Part shown: in pieces, positions 12,028-19,906 of the stretch | Layout: every line of letters starts with the position of its first letter | Numbering within the stretch: the first letter of the stretch is position 1 | IMG/VR virus record: IMGVR_UViG_3300036852_000075 | Span: 1 to 36,840 of that record | DNA length: 36,840 bases | Source of the DNA: a virus | Reading direction: 5' to 3' (one strand) | Translations under genes and position numbers: made by a program | Notes under the pieces: generated by a model | Database searches by the model: none | The model's input: only the letters and a program-made list of their open reading frames with translations | Told to the model about the DNA's origin: nothing

Positions 12028-12635
12028 GTAGAGACACGGCAGCGTTTGTCATCGTCAGTGGTCTGTTCCTGGTGGCGATGGCTGGAACCGCGCTCTGGCC
12101 GTACGGCACGACGCGTCAGTTTGTCGCGTTTGCATCGTTGATGTGGATCTGCGGCCTGAGCGACGAGCACGAAGACTGGCTCACGGTCAAAGAGTTCGCC
12201 GCTACGTACAAGTTCGCTGAGTCCACGGTGAGGGGCTGGATTCGGCAAGGTCGTGCCGTAGGTCAGTATCGAGACGGCGACTGGCGCGTGCGGATGGTCG
12301 CAGGGAAGCTGAGCCAGCCGAAGCGGGTCGCTCACCACCAGGGCGTCTATTTCGTGGAATGCCATGAGTTCATAAAGATCGGCTTTGCCGAAGACGTCAC
12401 TCACCGTTTCAAGTTCATCAACCAGGCCAGCCCGTTTCCATGCCGGCCACTCGCGTATCTGCCGGCGCCTGACAGGGACAGTGCCAAAGCGATTGAGCGG
12501 GAATGGCATCACAGGTTCGCTGGCCTTCACGAAAGACATGAATGGTTCCGCGCTGTCCAACGTCTCCGTGAAGCGATTACCGTTGAGGCGCTGCCTTGGC
12601 CTACTAGGAACTGTAAAGTTCGGAGTCCCAAGTGA
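12024..12635 (+). CDS. Membrane-anchored HTH plus T5orf172 (GIY-YIG-like) protein
   Basis: The 203-residue product has two hydrophobic stretches (about 7-25 and 33-45), a MerR/excisionase-type HTH at about 52-85 (Leu-Thr-Val-Lys-Glu-Phe-Ala, Ser-Thr-Val-Arg-Gly-Trp-Ile) and a T5orf172/MUG113-type domain at about 108-190 with Gly-Val-Tyr-Phe-Val, Ile-Lys-Ile-Gly-Phe-Ala, His-Arg-Phe and Glu-Trp-Phe. T5orf172 is related to GIY-YIG nucleases. The start at 12024 is supported by the leader coupling; an internal ATG at 12141 would give a soluble form lacking the membrane part. Membrane anchoring of such a domain pair is unusual. Confidence 0.65.
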   Translation: MSRDTAAFVIVSGLFLVAMAGTALWPYGTTRQFVAFASLMWICGLSDEHEDWLTVKEFAATYKFAESTVRGWIRQGRAVGQYRDGDWRVRMVAGKLSQPKRVAHHQGVYFVECHEFIKIGFAEDVTHRFKFINQASPFPCRPLAYLPAPDRDSAKAIEREWHHRFAGLHERHEWFRAVQRLREAITVEALPWPTRNCKVRSPK

Positions 12636-12844
12636 CGACCTCAGACGTTGCCCGTGCGCTCGGTATGTCGCCTGAGTTCGTCCGTGGTGAAATCCGCGAT
12701 GGTCGATTGAAGGCCAACGCCACGAAACGCCGACAACGATACGTCTACCGGATCACGGACGAACAGTTCGACGAGTATCGTTCCACGCATTGGCGTCCTG
12801 TTTCATGTGGAACTAATAACCAATCTAGCCCACCTAGCACGTAG
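12632..12844 (+). CDS. Excisionase-like HTH protein
   Basis: The GTG overlaps the previous stop as GTGA. Residues 1-50 form a MerR-type HTH: Thr-Ser-Asp-Val-Ala-Arg-Ala-Leu-Gly, Pro-Glu-Phe-Val-Arg-Gly-Glu-Ile, then a wing with Tyr-Val-Tyr-Arg-Ile-Thr. It is 70 residues, the size of Xis-type and small DNA-binding proteins. No integrase is present in the window, so a regulatory role is as likely as excision. Confidence 0.65.
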   Translation: MTTSDVARALGMSPEFVRGEIRDGRLKANATKRRQRYVYRITDEQFDEYRSTHWRPVSCGTNNQSSPPST

Positions 12845-12949
12845 ACGGACGTTTAGGTCCGCAAACATCCCGCACACGCCTACCATCTCCATCTAGCCTT
12901 GCCGACTCGCCATCGCCCTCCTTCGTCATTGCGCCTCTTACAAACCACG

Positions 12950-13750
12950 ATGCGCCGACTGCTGTCGCTCATCATTGCGTTCTTCGTGTTCGGTGTGCCC
13001 GTGTCGGCGCAGACCAAGGTGTTTGGTCTGCCGTCGCCGTCGTTTTGCTTGTCGCACACAGTCGGTGTGCTCACGGCTCTCTGGGATCCCGCGACGACCG
13101 CTGGCGTCAGCGGCTATGAGGTTCGGCTCACACAGCCCGGCGTCTCCACGCAGATCACCGATGTCGGCCTGGCGCTCGCCTACACCTATGGCGCGATGGC
13201 GCCAGGGAACTACTGCGTCGTCGTCGCGGCGTATGTGCCTGCTGCCGCGCCGCCGACGCCGCCAGGGACGTCACCGAGCGGGACCACCATCACACCAGGG
13301 AGCGGGCAAATTATCGACGAAGTACTCGGCGTCTGGACGATCGCCCCCGATACGCGAATCCTCCTGAACGGCGTTCATCACGCCGGCGGCTACGCGCACC
13401 TCCTGGTCTGGTGGGCGCCGACGAACTTCGTGTATGCGCGGAATACCAACTATCCTGAAGCGACCGGCTGGTGGCACGAGCCGCCGACCTCCACCGTACC
13501 GTGGGTGCCGTCGTCCGATCCGCGCACGTCGGCGCCGCCCCCACCACCGCCGCCAGTAAACCCCTGTGTCGCCGCGCCGCTCGTCGTGACGAGTATCAGC
13601 TGGCCGTCGAATGCGGAGGGCGCGCGGCAGCTGCGCTACACCGCGACCGTCGCCGGCGTCGTGACGACGATCACGAAGGTCGAGGTCCTGTGGTCTCCGC
13701 AGCGTTTGGTTGTGACGGATGCGCGCGGGTGTACGGCGACACGGCAATGA
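12950..13750 (+). CDS. Exported FN3-like protein, possible moron
   Basis: The ATG at 12950 gives a textbook signal peptide: Met-Arg-Arg, a hydrophobic core (Leu-Leu-Ser-Leu-Ile-Ile-Ala-Phe-Phe) and a Val-Ser-Ala-Gln cleavage site near residue 20. The body is beta-rich with FN3-like features (Val-Ser-Gly-Tyr-Glu-Val-Arg-Leu; Gly-Asn-Tyr-Cys-Val-Val-Val) and a Pro-rich linker near residue 195, then a second beta domain. Export to the periplasm or cell surface of the host suggests a lysogenic-conversion or superinfection-exclusion protein, or a virion protein matured after export. The 105-bp gap upstream shows no gene. Confidence 0.65.
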   Translation: MRRLLSLIIAFFVFGVPVSAQTKVFGLPSPSFCLSHTVGVLTALWDPATTAGVSGYEVRLTQPGVSTQITDVGLALAYTYGAMAPGNYCVVVAAYVPAAAPPTPPGTSPSGTTITPGSGQIIDEVLGVWTIAPDTRILLNGVHHAGGYAHLLVWWAPTNFVYARNTNYPEATGWWHEPPTSTVPWVPSSDPRTSAPPPPPPPVNPCVAAPLVVTSISWPSNAEGARQLRYTATVAGVVTTITKVEVLWSPQRLVVTDARGCTATRQ

Positions 13751-14469
13751 CGGCGCTGGTGCCCTTCTCTCACGGCCGTCCTGCCGTCGTGCGGATTGGG
13801 AGCTGCGTGGTCTATATCTCCGTCCACGACGCTTGGTACGCCGATCAGAAGCGCGCGTGGAAGTGGCGCATGGCGCAGGCGCACCCTGACGCGGGCGGGA
13901 TGGCTAAGGACTTCTGCCGCCTCCAACGTCACTACGAGCGGTGGCTCCAAGGCGAGAAGGCGTGGTATGCGGCGTATGAATTGCCGCCACCGCACTACGG
14001 CGGCAGTGCAGGACCGCCACCACTCATCCGGCCCGTACGCGAGCCACGCGTACGCGAGCCACGCGTACTTGCTCAGCGGCGCGAGAGGCCCGGGATCCGG
14101 TCGTCGCCTACCTTATTGCGCACCATTGAGGCGTTGCGGACGTCCACGACGTTGGACGAGGCGGCGGCCACGCTGGGGATCACGGTCAAAGCGTTACGTG
14201 GCCGTATGGATGGCGTGAACTTCAAGCGGAGTACGTTCGCGCGTGAGGACTACATCCGGCCACGGCGAAGACGTCGGCGGCAGCGTCTTGGGGTGCGGCA
14301 GGAGACCGTGATGGCTTTGCGACAGGCGTCCACGTTGCCGATGGCGGCTACGCGGCTGGGCCTGACGTATCAGGGATTGTGGACGAGGATGCAGCGCTGG
14401 CAGATCGACAAAGGTGAACTCGGCGCGGAGTCGTTCGCGGCCCGGCGCCGAGCCTCGAAGGTCGCGTAG
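13747..14469 (+). CDS. J-domain-like protein with two C-terminal HTH repeats
   Basis: The start ATG overlaps the previous stop (ATGA), giving 240 residues. Residues about 25-75 have the J-domain core: a helix with Arg-Ala-Trp-Lys-Trp-Arg-Met-Ala, the His-Pro-Asp-Ala-Gly-Gly loop that triggers Hsp70 ATPase, and a third helix with Phe-Cys-Arg-Leu-Gln. The C-terminal part holds two similar HTH-like repeats (about 120-155 and 180-215), each with Ala-Ala-x-x-Leu-Gly-(Ile/Leu)-Thr. Such proteins next to terminase genes could recruit host chaperone DnaK to packaging or control late genes. Confidence 0.6.
   Translation: MTALVPFSHGRPAVVRIGSCVVYISVHDAWYADQKRAWKWRMAQAHPDAGGMAKDFCRLQRHYERWLQGEKAWYAAYELPPPHYGGSAGPPPLIRPVREPRVREPRVLAQRRERPGIRSSPTLLRTIEALRTSTTLDEAAATLGITVKALRGRMDGVNFKRSTFAREDYIRPRRRRRRQRLGVRQETVMALRQASTLPMAATRLGLTYQGLWTRMQRWQIDKGELGAESFAARRRASKVA
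14035..14068 (+). repeat. 15-bp tandem repeat in the J-domain gene
   Basis: The unit GTACGCGAGCCACGC occurs at 14035-14049 and 14050-14064, then a partial GTAC. It codes twice for Val-Arg-Glu-Pro-Arg in the linker before the HTH repeats. The copies are identical, so the duplication is recent or prone to slippage. Confidence 0.9.
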
Positions 14470-14859
14470 GTGGCCAGCAAGCACGCCCCGCGCGGCCCGA
14501 TTAAGGCCAAACCGTCACAGGACCCCATGGATGCCGTGGACCGCATGGACAGCCGGTGTACAGCGCACTCCAAACAGTCAGGGAATCGGTGCAAGCGTCC
14601 AGCGATTCATGGCGGGACAGTCTGTCGGTTCCATGGCGGGGCGGCACCGCAAGTACAGGAAGCGGCGCGCGCCCGATTGCTCAAACTGCAACACCCCGCG
14701 ATTGACGCGTTGCAGTGGCTGGTCGCGCAGAAAGAGTTCCCCTCAGCGGCGTACGCCGCCGCCCGGGACATCCTGGACAGGACCGAAGGCAAGCCGACTG
14801 AGTCGGTGCAGGTCGAGCACTCGGGCGGGCTCGTGATTAGCCACGAGGTGCCGGAGTGA
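14470..14859 (+). CDS. Small cysteine/histidine protein upstream of terminase, small-terminase candidate
   Basis: The GTG start is directly after the previous TAG, giving 129 residues. The middle carries Cys-x-x-His, Arg-Cys-x-Arg-Pro-Ala-Ile, Gly-Gly-Thr-Val-Cys-Arg-Phe-His-Gly-Gly, a zinc-knuckle pattern of a family usually found beside the large terminase. The C-terminal half is helical. A small-terminase or packaging-initiation role is inferred from position and DNA-binding character, not proven. Confidence 0.55.
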   Translation: MASKHAPRGPIKAKPSQDPMDAVDRMDSRCTAHSKQSGNRCKRPAIHGGTVCRFHGGAAPQVQEAARARLLKLQHPAIDALQWLVAQKEFPSAAYAAARDILDRTEGKPTESVQVEHSGGLVISHEVPE

Positions 14860-14911
14860 GACTCGCGAAATCGTTAGACAAAATGGGGTCAGTCCACCGC
14901 GTGGAGACACC

Positions 14912-16243
14912 GTGACCACAGCGCCTCCCACGCGTGTCATCGTGCCCTACACGCCCAGACCGCTGCAGCGGGAAGTTGGCCGGCTGTGTCGCTCAAAGCG
15001 CTTCGGCGTGCTGGTGTGTCATCGCCGGTTCGGGAAGACGGTGCTCGGGGTGAACGTCAACCAGCAGACAGCGACGATGTGCGAGAAAGACCGGCCTCGT
15101 GTCGCATACATTGGCCCGACCTACACGCAAGGCAAGGCGGTCAGCTGGGATTACATGCAGCACTACGCCCGACCCATCCCGGGGACGGCGTTCAATCAAT
15201 CGGAGTTGCGTGTTGACTACCCGAATGGCGGGCAGGCTCGTATCTTCGGTGCTGACAATCCAGACGCACTACGAGGCATTTACCTGGACCGCGCTGTCCT
15301 CGACGAATTTGGGCTTCATCCTGCCAAGACTTTTTCCGAGGTCATCGGACCGACCCTTGTCGATCGCGGCGGCTCCGCCCTCTTCCTCGGCACGCCCAAC
15401 GGCAAAAACCAGTTCTACGAGATTGCCCAGCACGCCAAAGCGCGTGAAGCGGCCGGCGATTCGGACTGGTTCTTCCGCGAATACAAAGCCTCGCAGACCG
15501 GTCTCTTAGACGCCGCCTATCTCGCGCAAGCCAAAGCGCTGATGACGCCGGACGAGTACGCGCAGGAGTTCGAATGCTCCTTCGAAGCAGCCGTCAAAGG
15601 GGCGATCTACGCGACCGAGTTAGAGCGCGCCAGGGCCGATCAGCGCATGACCCGGGTGCCGTATGACCCGATGCTCAAGGTCGATACCGATTGGGACTTG
15701 GGGGTGGGCGATCACACGGCGATCTGGTTCAGCCAATCGCTCCGGTCCGGCGAGCTCCGGCTGATCGACTACTACGAAGCGAGCGGAGAGGGACTACCGC
15801 ATTACGCCAGTGTGCTCGAACGCAAGGGCTACGTCTACGGGGAGCACTGGGCCCCGCATGACATCGCCGTCCGGGAGCTCGGTAGCGGGAAGTCCCGATT
15901 GGAGACCGCGGCGGGGCTCGGGCTGCGGTTCCAGGTGACGCCACGGATTCACGGTCAGGCGGGTGTGGAAGTCGAGGAAGGGATCAACGCGGCGCGGTTG
16001 CTGTTCTCGCGCTGCTGGTTTGACGAGGTGAAGTGCCAGGTGGGCTTGGAAGCGCTGCAGCACTATCGCCGGGACTACAACCAGCGGCTCGCGGAGTTCA
16101 AGGCGACGCCGGTGCATGACTTTGCGAGTCACGCGGCCGATGCGTTCAGGGGATTGGCCGTGCGGTATCGGTTGCCGAAGGTGAAACAGGCGGAGTCTCG
16201 GTCTGCCCCGATGCCGATGGGGCCGCAAGGGTGGATGGGGTGA
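14912..16243 (+). CDS. terL: Large terminase subunit
   Basis: The GTG at 14912 follows GGAG. The 443-residue protein has an ATPase domain with Walker A Cys36-His-Arg-Arg-Phe-Gly-Lys42-Thr and Walker B Ala-Val-Leu-Asp131-Glu132, and a nuclease domain with Asp-Thr-Asp-Trp-Asp-Leu-Gly near 252-258, Pro-His-Asp-Ile-Ala-Val and a C-terminal His-Asp-Phe-Ala-Ser-His-Ala-Ala-Asp. It pumps DNA into the prohead at the portal and cuts concatemers. The length is normal for short, P22-like or T7-like terminases, and all catalytic residues are present. Confidence 0.95.
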   Translation: MTTAPPTRVIVPYTPRPLQREVGRLCRSKRFGVLVCHRRFGKTVLGVNVNQQTATMCEKDRPRVAYIGPTYTQGKAVSWDYMQHYARPIPGTAFNQSELRVDYPNGGQARIFGADNPDALRGIYLDRAVLDEFGLHPAKTFSEVIGPTLVDRGGSALFLGTPNGKNQFYEIAQHAKAREAAGDSDWFFREYKASQTGLLDAAYLAQAKALMTPDEYAQEFECSFEAAVKGAIYATELERARADQRMTRVPYDPMLKVDTDWDLGVGDHTAIWFSQSLRSGELRLIDYYEASGEGLPHYASVLERKGYVYGEHWAPHDIAVRELGSGKSRLETAAGLGLRFQVTPRIHGQAGVEVEEGINAARLLFSRCWFDEVKCQVGLEALQHYRRDYNQRLAEFKATPVHDFASHAADAFRGLAVRYRLPKVKQAESRSAPMPMGPQGWMG

Positions 16244-16260
16244 CGGTGATGGAGGAACAG

Positions 16261-16554
16261 ATGGCCTACGGAAATGGTGGAAGTTACGGCACGGCGACGA
16301 TTAGCGCACCCGGCATGGGTGTGGCTCAGAACAGGGAAACGCTCACGAGTCGGCTTGATTTGCTCACCGATGCGCTTCACGGCTCCGTGTCCGATCTGGA
16401 GCACAGGTTAAGTCCGGTGTTGGTGCCAGCGCCACCCGAGGCGAATACCGCATCAACGCCCAAGCCCCCCTGTGCGCCGATGGGCGACCTCGTTGATCGC
16501 GTGCAGTACGCGCTCGCGCGGATTCAGAGCATCGCAGGGCGCATCGACCTGTAA
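16261..16554 (+). CDS. Hypothetical protein, 97 residues
   Basis: Several in-frame starts exist from 16231; I choose the ATG at 16261 because GGAGG lies five bases upstream. The product starts with Gly/Tyr/Ser-rich low-complexity sequence, then a Leu-rich helix (Ser-Arg-Leu-Asp-Leu-Leu-Thr-Asp-Ala-Leu), a Pro-rich linker and a second helix. It sits between terminase and portal genes, where packaging accessory or unknown small proteins are common. Confidence 0.6.
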   Translation: MAYGNGGSYGTATISAPGMGVAQNRETLTSRLDLLTDALHGSVSDLEHRLSPVLVPAPPEANTASTPKPPCAPMGDLVDRVQYALARIQSIAGRIDL

Positions 16555-16556
16555 CG

Positions 16557-16570
16557 TGCAGACCGCTGAG
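16557..16570 (+). repeat. 14-bp direct repeat flanking a small gene (left copy)
   Basis: TGCAGACCGCTGAG occurs here and again at 16893-16906, where it codes the first residues Gln-Thr-Ala-Glu of the downstream gene. The left copy follows a G, so GTG-Gln-Thr-Ala-Glu can be read, but the frame stops after about ten codons. The gene at 16594-16905 lies between the two copies. Confidence 0.85.
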
Positions 16571-16593
16571 CAAGGTTGGAGGGGGTGATACAC

Positions 16594-16905
16594 GTGACGC
16601 CTACGTGGGTGGCATATGAGGCGTCTTGCCAGTTAGGGCGCAAGCCCGTCCGCATCTATTGCTTCGGCGGTGAGGTGTGGAAATCGGTTCGGTATCGTGA
16701 CGATGACAGGGAGCCGGTAGATATCCGGGTCCATCGTCGCATCTTTTATCCCACTGATAAGCCGCTCCGCATTGAAGCAGTGCAGCGTTACCTGCGGCGC
16801 CGAATCAAGGCGCTGGATATCGAACCTGATTGTTGCTGTAAGCCGAGTGTAACCGCAGACGGAATTGATCGTTTTTGGTGCCCGCTTCACGATGCAGACC
16901 GCTGA
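16594..16905 (+). CDS. Hypothetical protein, possible insertion
   Basis: GGAGGGGG about eight bases upstream supports the GTG at 16594. The 103-residue product is beta-rich and polar (Val-Trp-Lys-Ser-Val-Arg-Tyr; Val-Asp-Ile-Arg-Val-His-Arg-Arg), with a C-terminal Cys-Cys-Cys and a Cys-Pro-Leu-His pair that could bind zinc. It has more A/T in its codons than its neighbours and is flanked by a 14-bp direct repeat, consistent with recent insertion. No family is recognised. Confidence 0.55.
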   Translation: MTPTWVAYEASCQLGRKPVRIYCFGGEVWKSVRYRDDDREPVDIRVHRRIFYPTDKPLRIEAVQRYLRRRIKALDIEPDCCCKPSVTADGIDRFWCPLHDADR

Positions 16906-17116
16906 GATCGTCCGTCGCCTCTTAAACAGTCCGGATCGGACCCGTCGTCCGCGTCCCGTCACGCCTGAGCGGGCGCTGAAGATCCTGCACCTGTTGGAGA
17001 TCCCGGCCCAGCGGGATCACGTCGTGGCGAGTCTTAGCGGGGACGCCAGAGCGATTGTGGATCTGGCGCTCACGGAGGCGGTGGTGCGGGCGCACTTTGC
17101 GAGGAGGACGCGGTAA
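16892..17116 (+). CDS. Small helical protein, 74 residues
   Basis: I place the start at the ATG at 16892, which overlaps the preceding gene by 14 bases; upstream frame is open only over that gene. The product is helical and basic (Ile-Val-Arg-Arg-Leu-Leu; Arg-Ala-Leu-Lys-Ile-Leu-His-Leu-Leu) ending with Arg-Arg-Thr-Arg. Its first codons match the left copy of the direct repeat at 16557, so the start may have been duplicated. The function is unknown. Confidence 0.55.
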   Translation: MQTAEIVRRLLNSPDRTRRPRPVTPERALKILHLLEIPAQRDHVVASLSGDARAIVDLALTEAVVRAHFARRTR

Positions 17117-17257
17117 ATGGCCGGCTGTCCGGATTTGAACCAGAAGCGACACCCGAAGCTCGCGGAGATTGCGCGCCGCGATTCGTTGGTGCCTGCGTGT
17201 GCCCACCACGCCGCACCGGCCACGCGCATTGTAACGCATGTCCCGCGGACGCACTGA
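17117..17257 (+). CDS. Small Cys/His protein, 46 residues
   Basis: The ATG begins directly after the previous TAA. It contains Cys4 and Cys28-x-His30-His31, a plausible zinc site, in a basic peptide. A 40-bp gap with a purine-rich ribosome site follows it. Function is unknown and, because of its size, existence is moderately certain. Confidence 0.5.
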   Translation: MAGCPDLNQKRHPKLAEIARRDSLVPACAHHAAPATRIVTHVPRTH

Positions 17258-17296
17258 GCGGCTGCGCACTGACACGCATGGTGGGAGGTGAGGCTG

Positions 17297-17332
17297 ATGG
17301 CTCGCAAGAAACCCGGCAAGAAGGGCTGCTGA
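17297..17332 (+). CDS. Mini-peptide of 11 residues with strong ribosome site
   Basis: GGGAGGTGAGGCTG precedes an ATG that reads Met-Ala-Arg-Lys-Lys-Pro-Gly-Lys-Lys-Gly-Cys and stops one base before the next GTG. The strong ribosome site and close spacing suggest a leader peptide or a very short basic gene. It is far below usual gene-size cut-offs. Confidence 0.3.
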   Translation: MARKKPGKKGC

Positions 17333-17333
17333 C

Positions 17334-17573
17334 GTGAACGGATCGGCCGCGAAAGCCTCTCGTCGCGAGATTCGCCGGGCGCTTGGCGAGCCGGTGACGG
17401 AGGCCGTGCTGCGCCATGACGACGCGATTGGGGCGCTCGTTGCCTCACACGGACTGACCGCGCGAGCCGCCAGCGTCACGCAGCGGGACGTGGATGCACT
17501 CGGCCTCAGCCTTACCACGCACCTGACTGGCCTGTCTCGCTGGCAGCGCCTGAAATGGCTCCTGAAGCTATGA
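17334..17573 (+). CDS. Hypothetical protein, 79 residues
   Basis: The GTG follows the mini-ORF stop by one base, and the TGA overlaps the portal ATG (ATGA). The product is helical, with an Arg-rich N-terminus (Ala-Ser-Arg-Arg-Glu-Ile-Arg-Arg) and a Leu/Thr-rich second half ending in Trp-Gln-Arg-Leu-Lys-Trp-Leu-Leu-Lys-Leu. Location beside the portal suggests a structural or packaging role, but no family is recognised. Confidence 0.55.
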   Translation: MNGSAAKASRREIRRALGEPVTEAVLRHDDAIGALVASHGLTARAASVTQRDVDALGLSLTTHLTGLSRWQRLKWLLKL

Positions 17574-19906
17574 GTACGGCCAGAGAGAAGCTCGTCACCC
17601 TTGCCCGCGAACGCTTCCAGCAAGGGCAGGACGCCGAAGAGAAGCAGCGCAAGCGTGAGATCGAGGATCTGCGCTTCTACGCAGGTGAGCAGTGGGATAG
17701 CGACATCCTTAAGTCGCGGCAGGGCCAGTCGATTGGATCTGGGTCCACCCAGCAAATCGTGCCGGCCAGGCCGTCACTCACCATCAACAAGACACGTGAG
17801 CCCGTCCGCCAGGTGCTCAATCAGGAGCGCAACGCGGACCTTGGGATTACGGTCATCCCCGCTGACGACTTCGGGGACATGGACACCTCGATCGACCACA
17901 CGGAAATCAAACTCCGTGAGGGGTTGGTGCGGCGCATCCAGCGTGATTCCGAAGCGGCGGATGCGCGGACTTGGGCGTTTGCCCGATCTGCGATTGCCGG
18001 CCGCGGCTATTGGGGTGTGATGACGCGGTATGTCCCCAAGCGCGCGGATCAGGAGATCTACGTCCATCGGTTCTACAACCAGAGCGCGGTGACGCTCGAT
18101 CCGGCTCACGAGCAACCAGACGGATCGGATGCCGACTGGGCGTTTGTCGGCGTCGATCTGTCGTGGGACCGCTACAAGGCCGAGTTTCCGAGCACGTCAG
18201 CGCGCCAGAACCGCGTATCCGCTGCCACGGCTGACGACGAGTGGCGCGCGTTCGGGGACGAGGCGCCTGGATGGTTCCGTACCGAGGGCGAAACGCGGAT
18301 GGTGCGGGTCTGCGAGTACTGGTACACCGAGCGGACCTCCACCACGCTCTATCACCTGAGCGATGGGCGCGCGGTGCCGAAGGACGACCTCGCGCAGTTG
18401 CCAGACGGCGTCACGCAGGTCTCCGATACGTACGGGCCGATCTCGCACGTCGATGTCGAGAAGCACATCAAGTGGTGCAAGCTCGACGGCCTGCAGGTGC
18501 TTGACGAGACCGACTGGCCTGGGCATTACATCCCGATCATCAAGGTGCTCGGGGAGGAGTTGCAGCCGTACGATCAGGAGCGGCGGTGCGAGGGGATCGT
18601 GCGGCCGATGATCGATCCCTGCCGCGGGAACAACTACGTCATCAGCAAGTTTGTCGAGCGCGTGGGGCTGACGCCGATTCCTCCGTGGATGATGGCGGCC
18701 GGACAGGATGAAGGGTTTGAGGAGGAATACAACGCGGCGAACACCCGGACCCTGAGCCGGCTGCACTACAACCAGAAGGACAGCGATAAGGTCGCGGCTC
18801 CGCCACCATTCCGCGTTGACGCGCGATCGGAGATTGCCGATATCGCGATGGGCGTCCAGATCTTCGGGCAGGCCATCACCTCCACCAGCGTCGTCCCGGA
18901 AACCGCCCTCGGCAATACTCAGCCCGGCGTGAAGAGCGGTCGCATGGCGCGGTTGCTCATCGATCAGGCCACGCAGGGCACGAGCAACTTCCTCGACAAC
19001 CTTGTGCGGTCAATGCGCCATGAAGCGCGCATCATCAACGACCTGCTGTATCCGATCTACGGGCGGCCCGGCCGCATGGCCCGCATGATGAACCCAGAGG
19101 GCGAGATGTCGGCGGTCATCGTCGGTCAGCCATTTACCGTGCAAGGAGACGGCCCGCAGGCGCGGCCCATGCCGATCCCGCAGGGGCAGGAGGCGCCGCA
19201 GGACGCCCAACTCTATCGCTTGACGCCTGACGCGGAGTTCAACGTGGCCGTGAAGGTGTCCAAGAACTTCAACACCCGTCGAGAAGAGGAAGCCGCGGCG
19301 CTCGGTGAAATCATCGCGGCGGATCCGACACAACTCCAGGTCGTGGGCGATCTGTTCTTCAAGTATCAGGATGGTCCGGGCCATGAGGAAATGAGCGAGC
19401 GGTACAAGGCCGTCTTGCTTCCGCAGGTACAGGCCACGCTCGGCAAGGGGCAGAACGCCGCCGAGATGCAGGCGCAACTGGCGCAGGCGCAGCAGGCGAT
19501 TCAGATGCTCACCCAGCAGGTCGAGCAGCAGAACGACATCATCAAAACCGATGTCGTGAAATCGAATGCCACCCTCCAACAGAAGCAGATCGCTGAGCAG
19601 GCCGAGAACGAGCGCACGGCCGCGGAGCTCGCCAGCAAGGAGCGTATCGAGACGCAGAAGATGGCGCTCGAAATGCGGAAGCTGGAAGTGGAGTTGGAGA
19701 TCGAGATGGCGAAGTTAGGCTCGGCGCAGAGCATGGCGCGGGCGGAGATTGAGCAGCAGTCGCTGCACGAGCACAACGCGGTCCAGCAGGCCGACGCGGA
19801 TAGGCAGGAAGCGGCGTCACAGGCGGACCTAGATAGGAATGCAGCCCACGAACAGGCGGCGATGGACGCCGCGATGAGGAACGATGGAAGCACCGCAAGC
19901 GCCTGA
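17570..19906 (+). CDS. Portal protein, P22-like
   Basis: The ATG at 17570 overlaps the previous stop and gives 778 residues, near the size of the P22 portal (725). The N-terminal half has the family's Phe-Tyr-Ala-Gly-Glu-Gln-Trp and Pro-Ser-Leu-Thr-Ile-Asn-Lys, the central wing and stem, and an alpha-rich C-terminus (about 620-760) dense in Gln, Glu and Ala that should form the barrel helix. Twelve copies make the ring at one prohead vertex through which the terminase pumps DNA. It overlaps the scaffold gene by 23 bases. Confidence 0.9.
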   Translation: MSTAREKLVTLARERFQQGQDAEEKQRKREIEDLRFYAGEQWDSDILKSRQGQSIGSGSTQQIVPARPSLTINKTREPVRQVLNQERNADLGITVIPADDFGDMDTSIDHTEIKLREGLVRRIQRDSEAADARTWAFARSAIAGRGYWGVMTRYVPKRADQEIYVHRFYNQSAVTLDPAHEQPDGSDADWAFVGVDLSWDRYKAEFPSTSARQNRVSAATADDEWRAFGDEAPGWFRTEGETRMVRVCEYWYTERTSTTLYHLSDGRAVPKDDLAQLPDGVTQVSDTYGPISHVDVEKHIKWCKLDGLQVLDETDWPGHYIPIIKVLGEELQPYDQERRCEGIVRPMIDPCRGNNYVISKFVERVGLTPIPPWMMAAGQDEGFEEEYNAANTRTLSRLHYNQKDSDKVAAPPPFRVDARSEIADIAMGVQIFGQAITSTSVVPETALGNTQPGVKSGRMARLLIDQATQGTSNFLDNLVRSMRHEARIINDLLYPIYGRPGRMARMMNPEGEMSAVIVGQPFTVQGDGPQARPMPIPQGQEAPQDAQLYRLTPDAEFNVAVKVSKNFNTRREEEAAALGEIIAADPTQLQVVGDLFFKYQDGPGHEEMSERYKAVLLPQVQATLGKGQNAAEMQAQLAQAQQAIQMLTQQVEQQNDIIKTDVVKSNATLQQKQIAEQAENERTAAELASKERIETQKMALEMRKLEVELEIEMAKLGSAQSMARAEIEQQSLHEHNAVQQADADRQEAASQADLDRNAAHEQAAMDAAMRNDGSTASA

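Noticed and set aside
12846-12861. Small hairpin CGGAC/GTCCG before the exported protein
   Set aside because: Only five pairs and no T tract; too weak to call a terminator.
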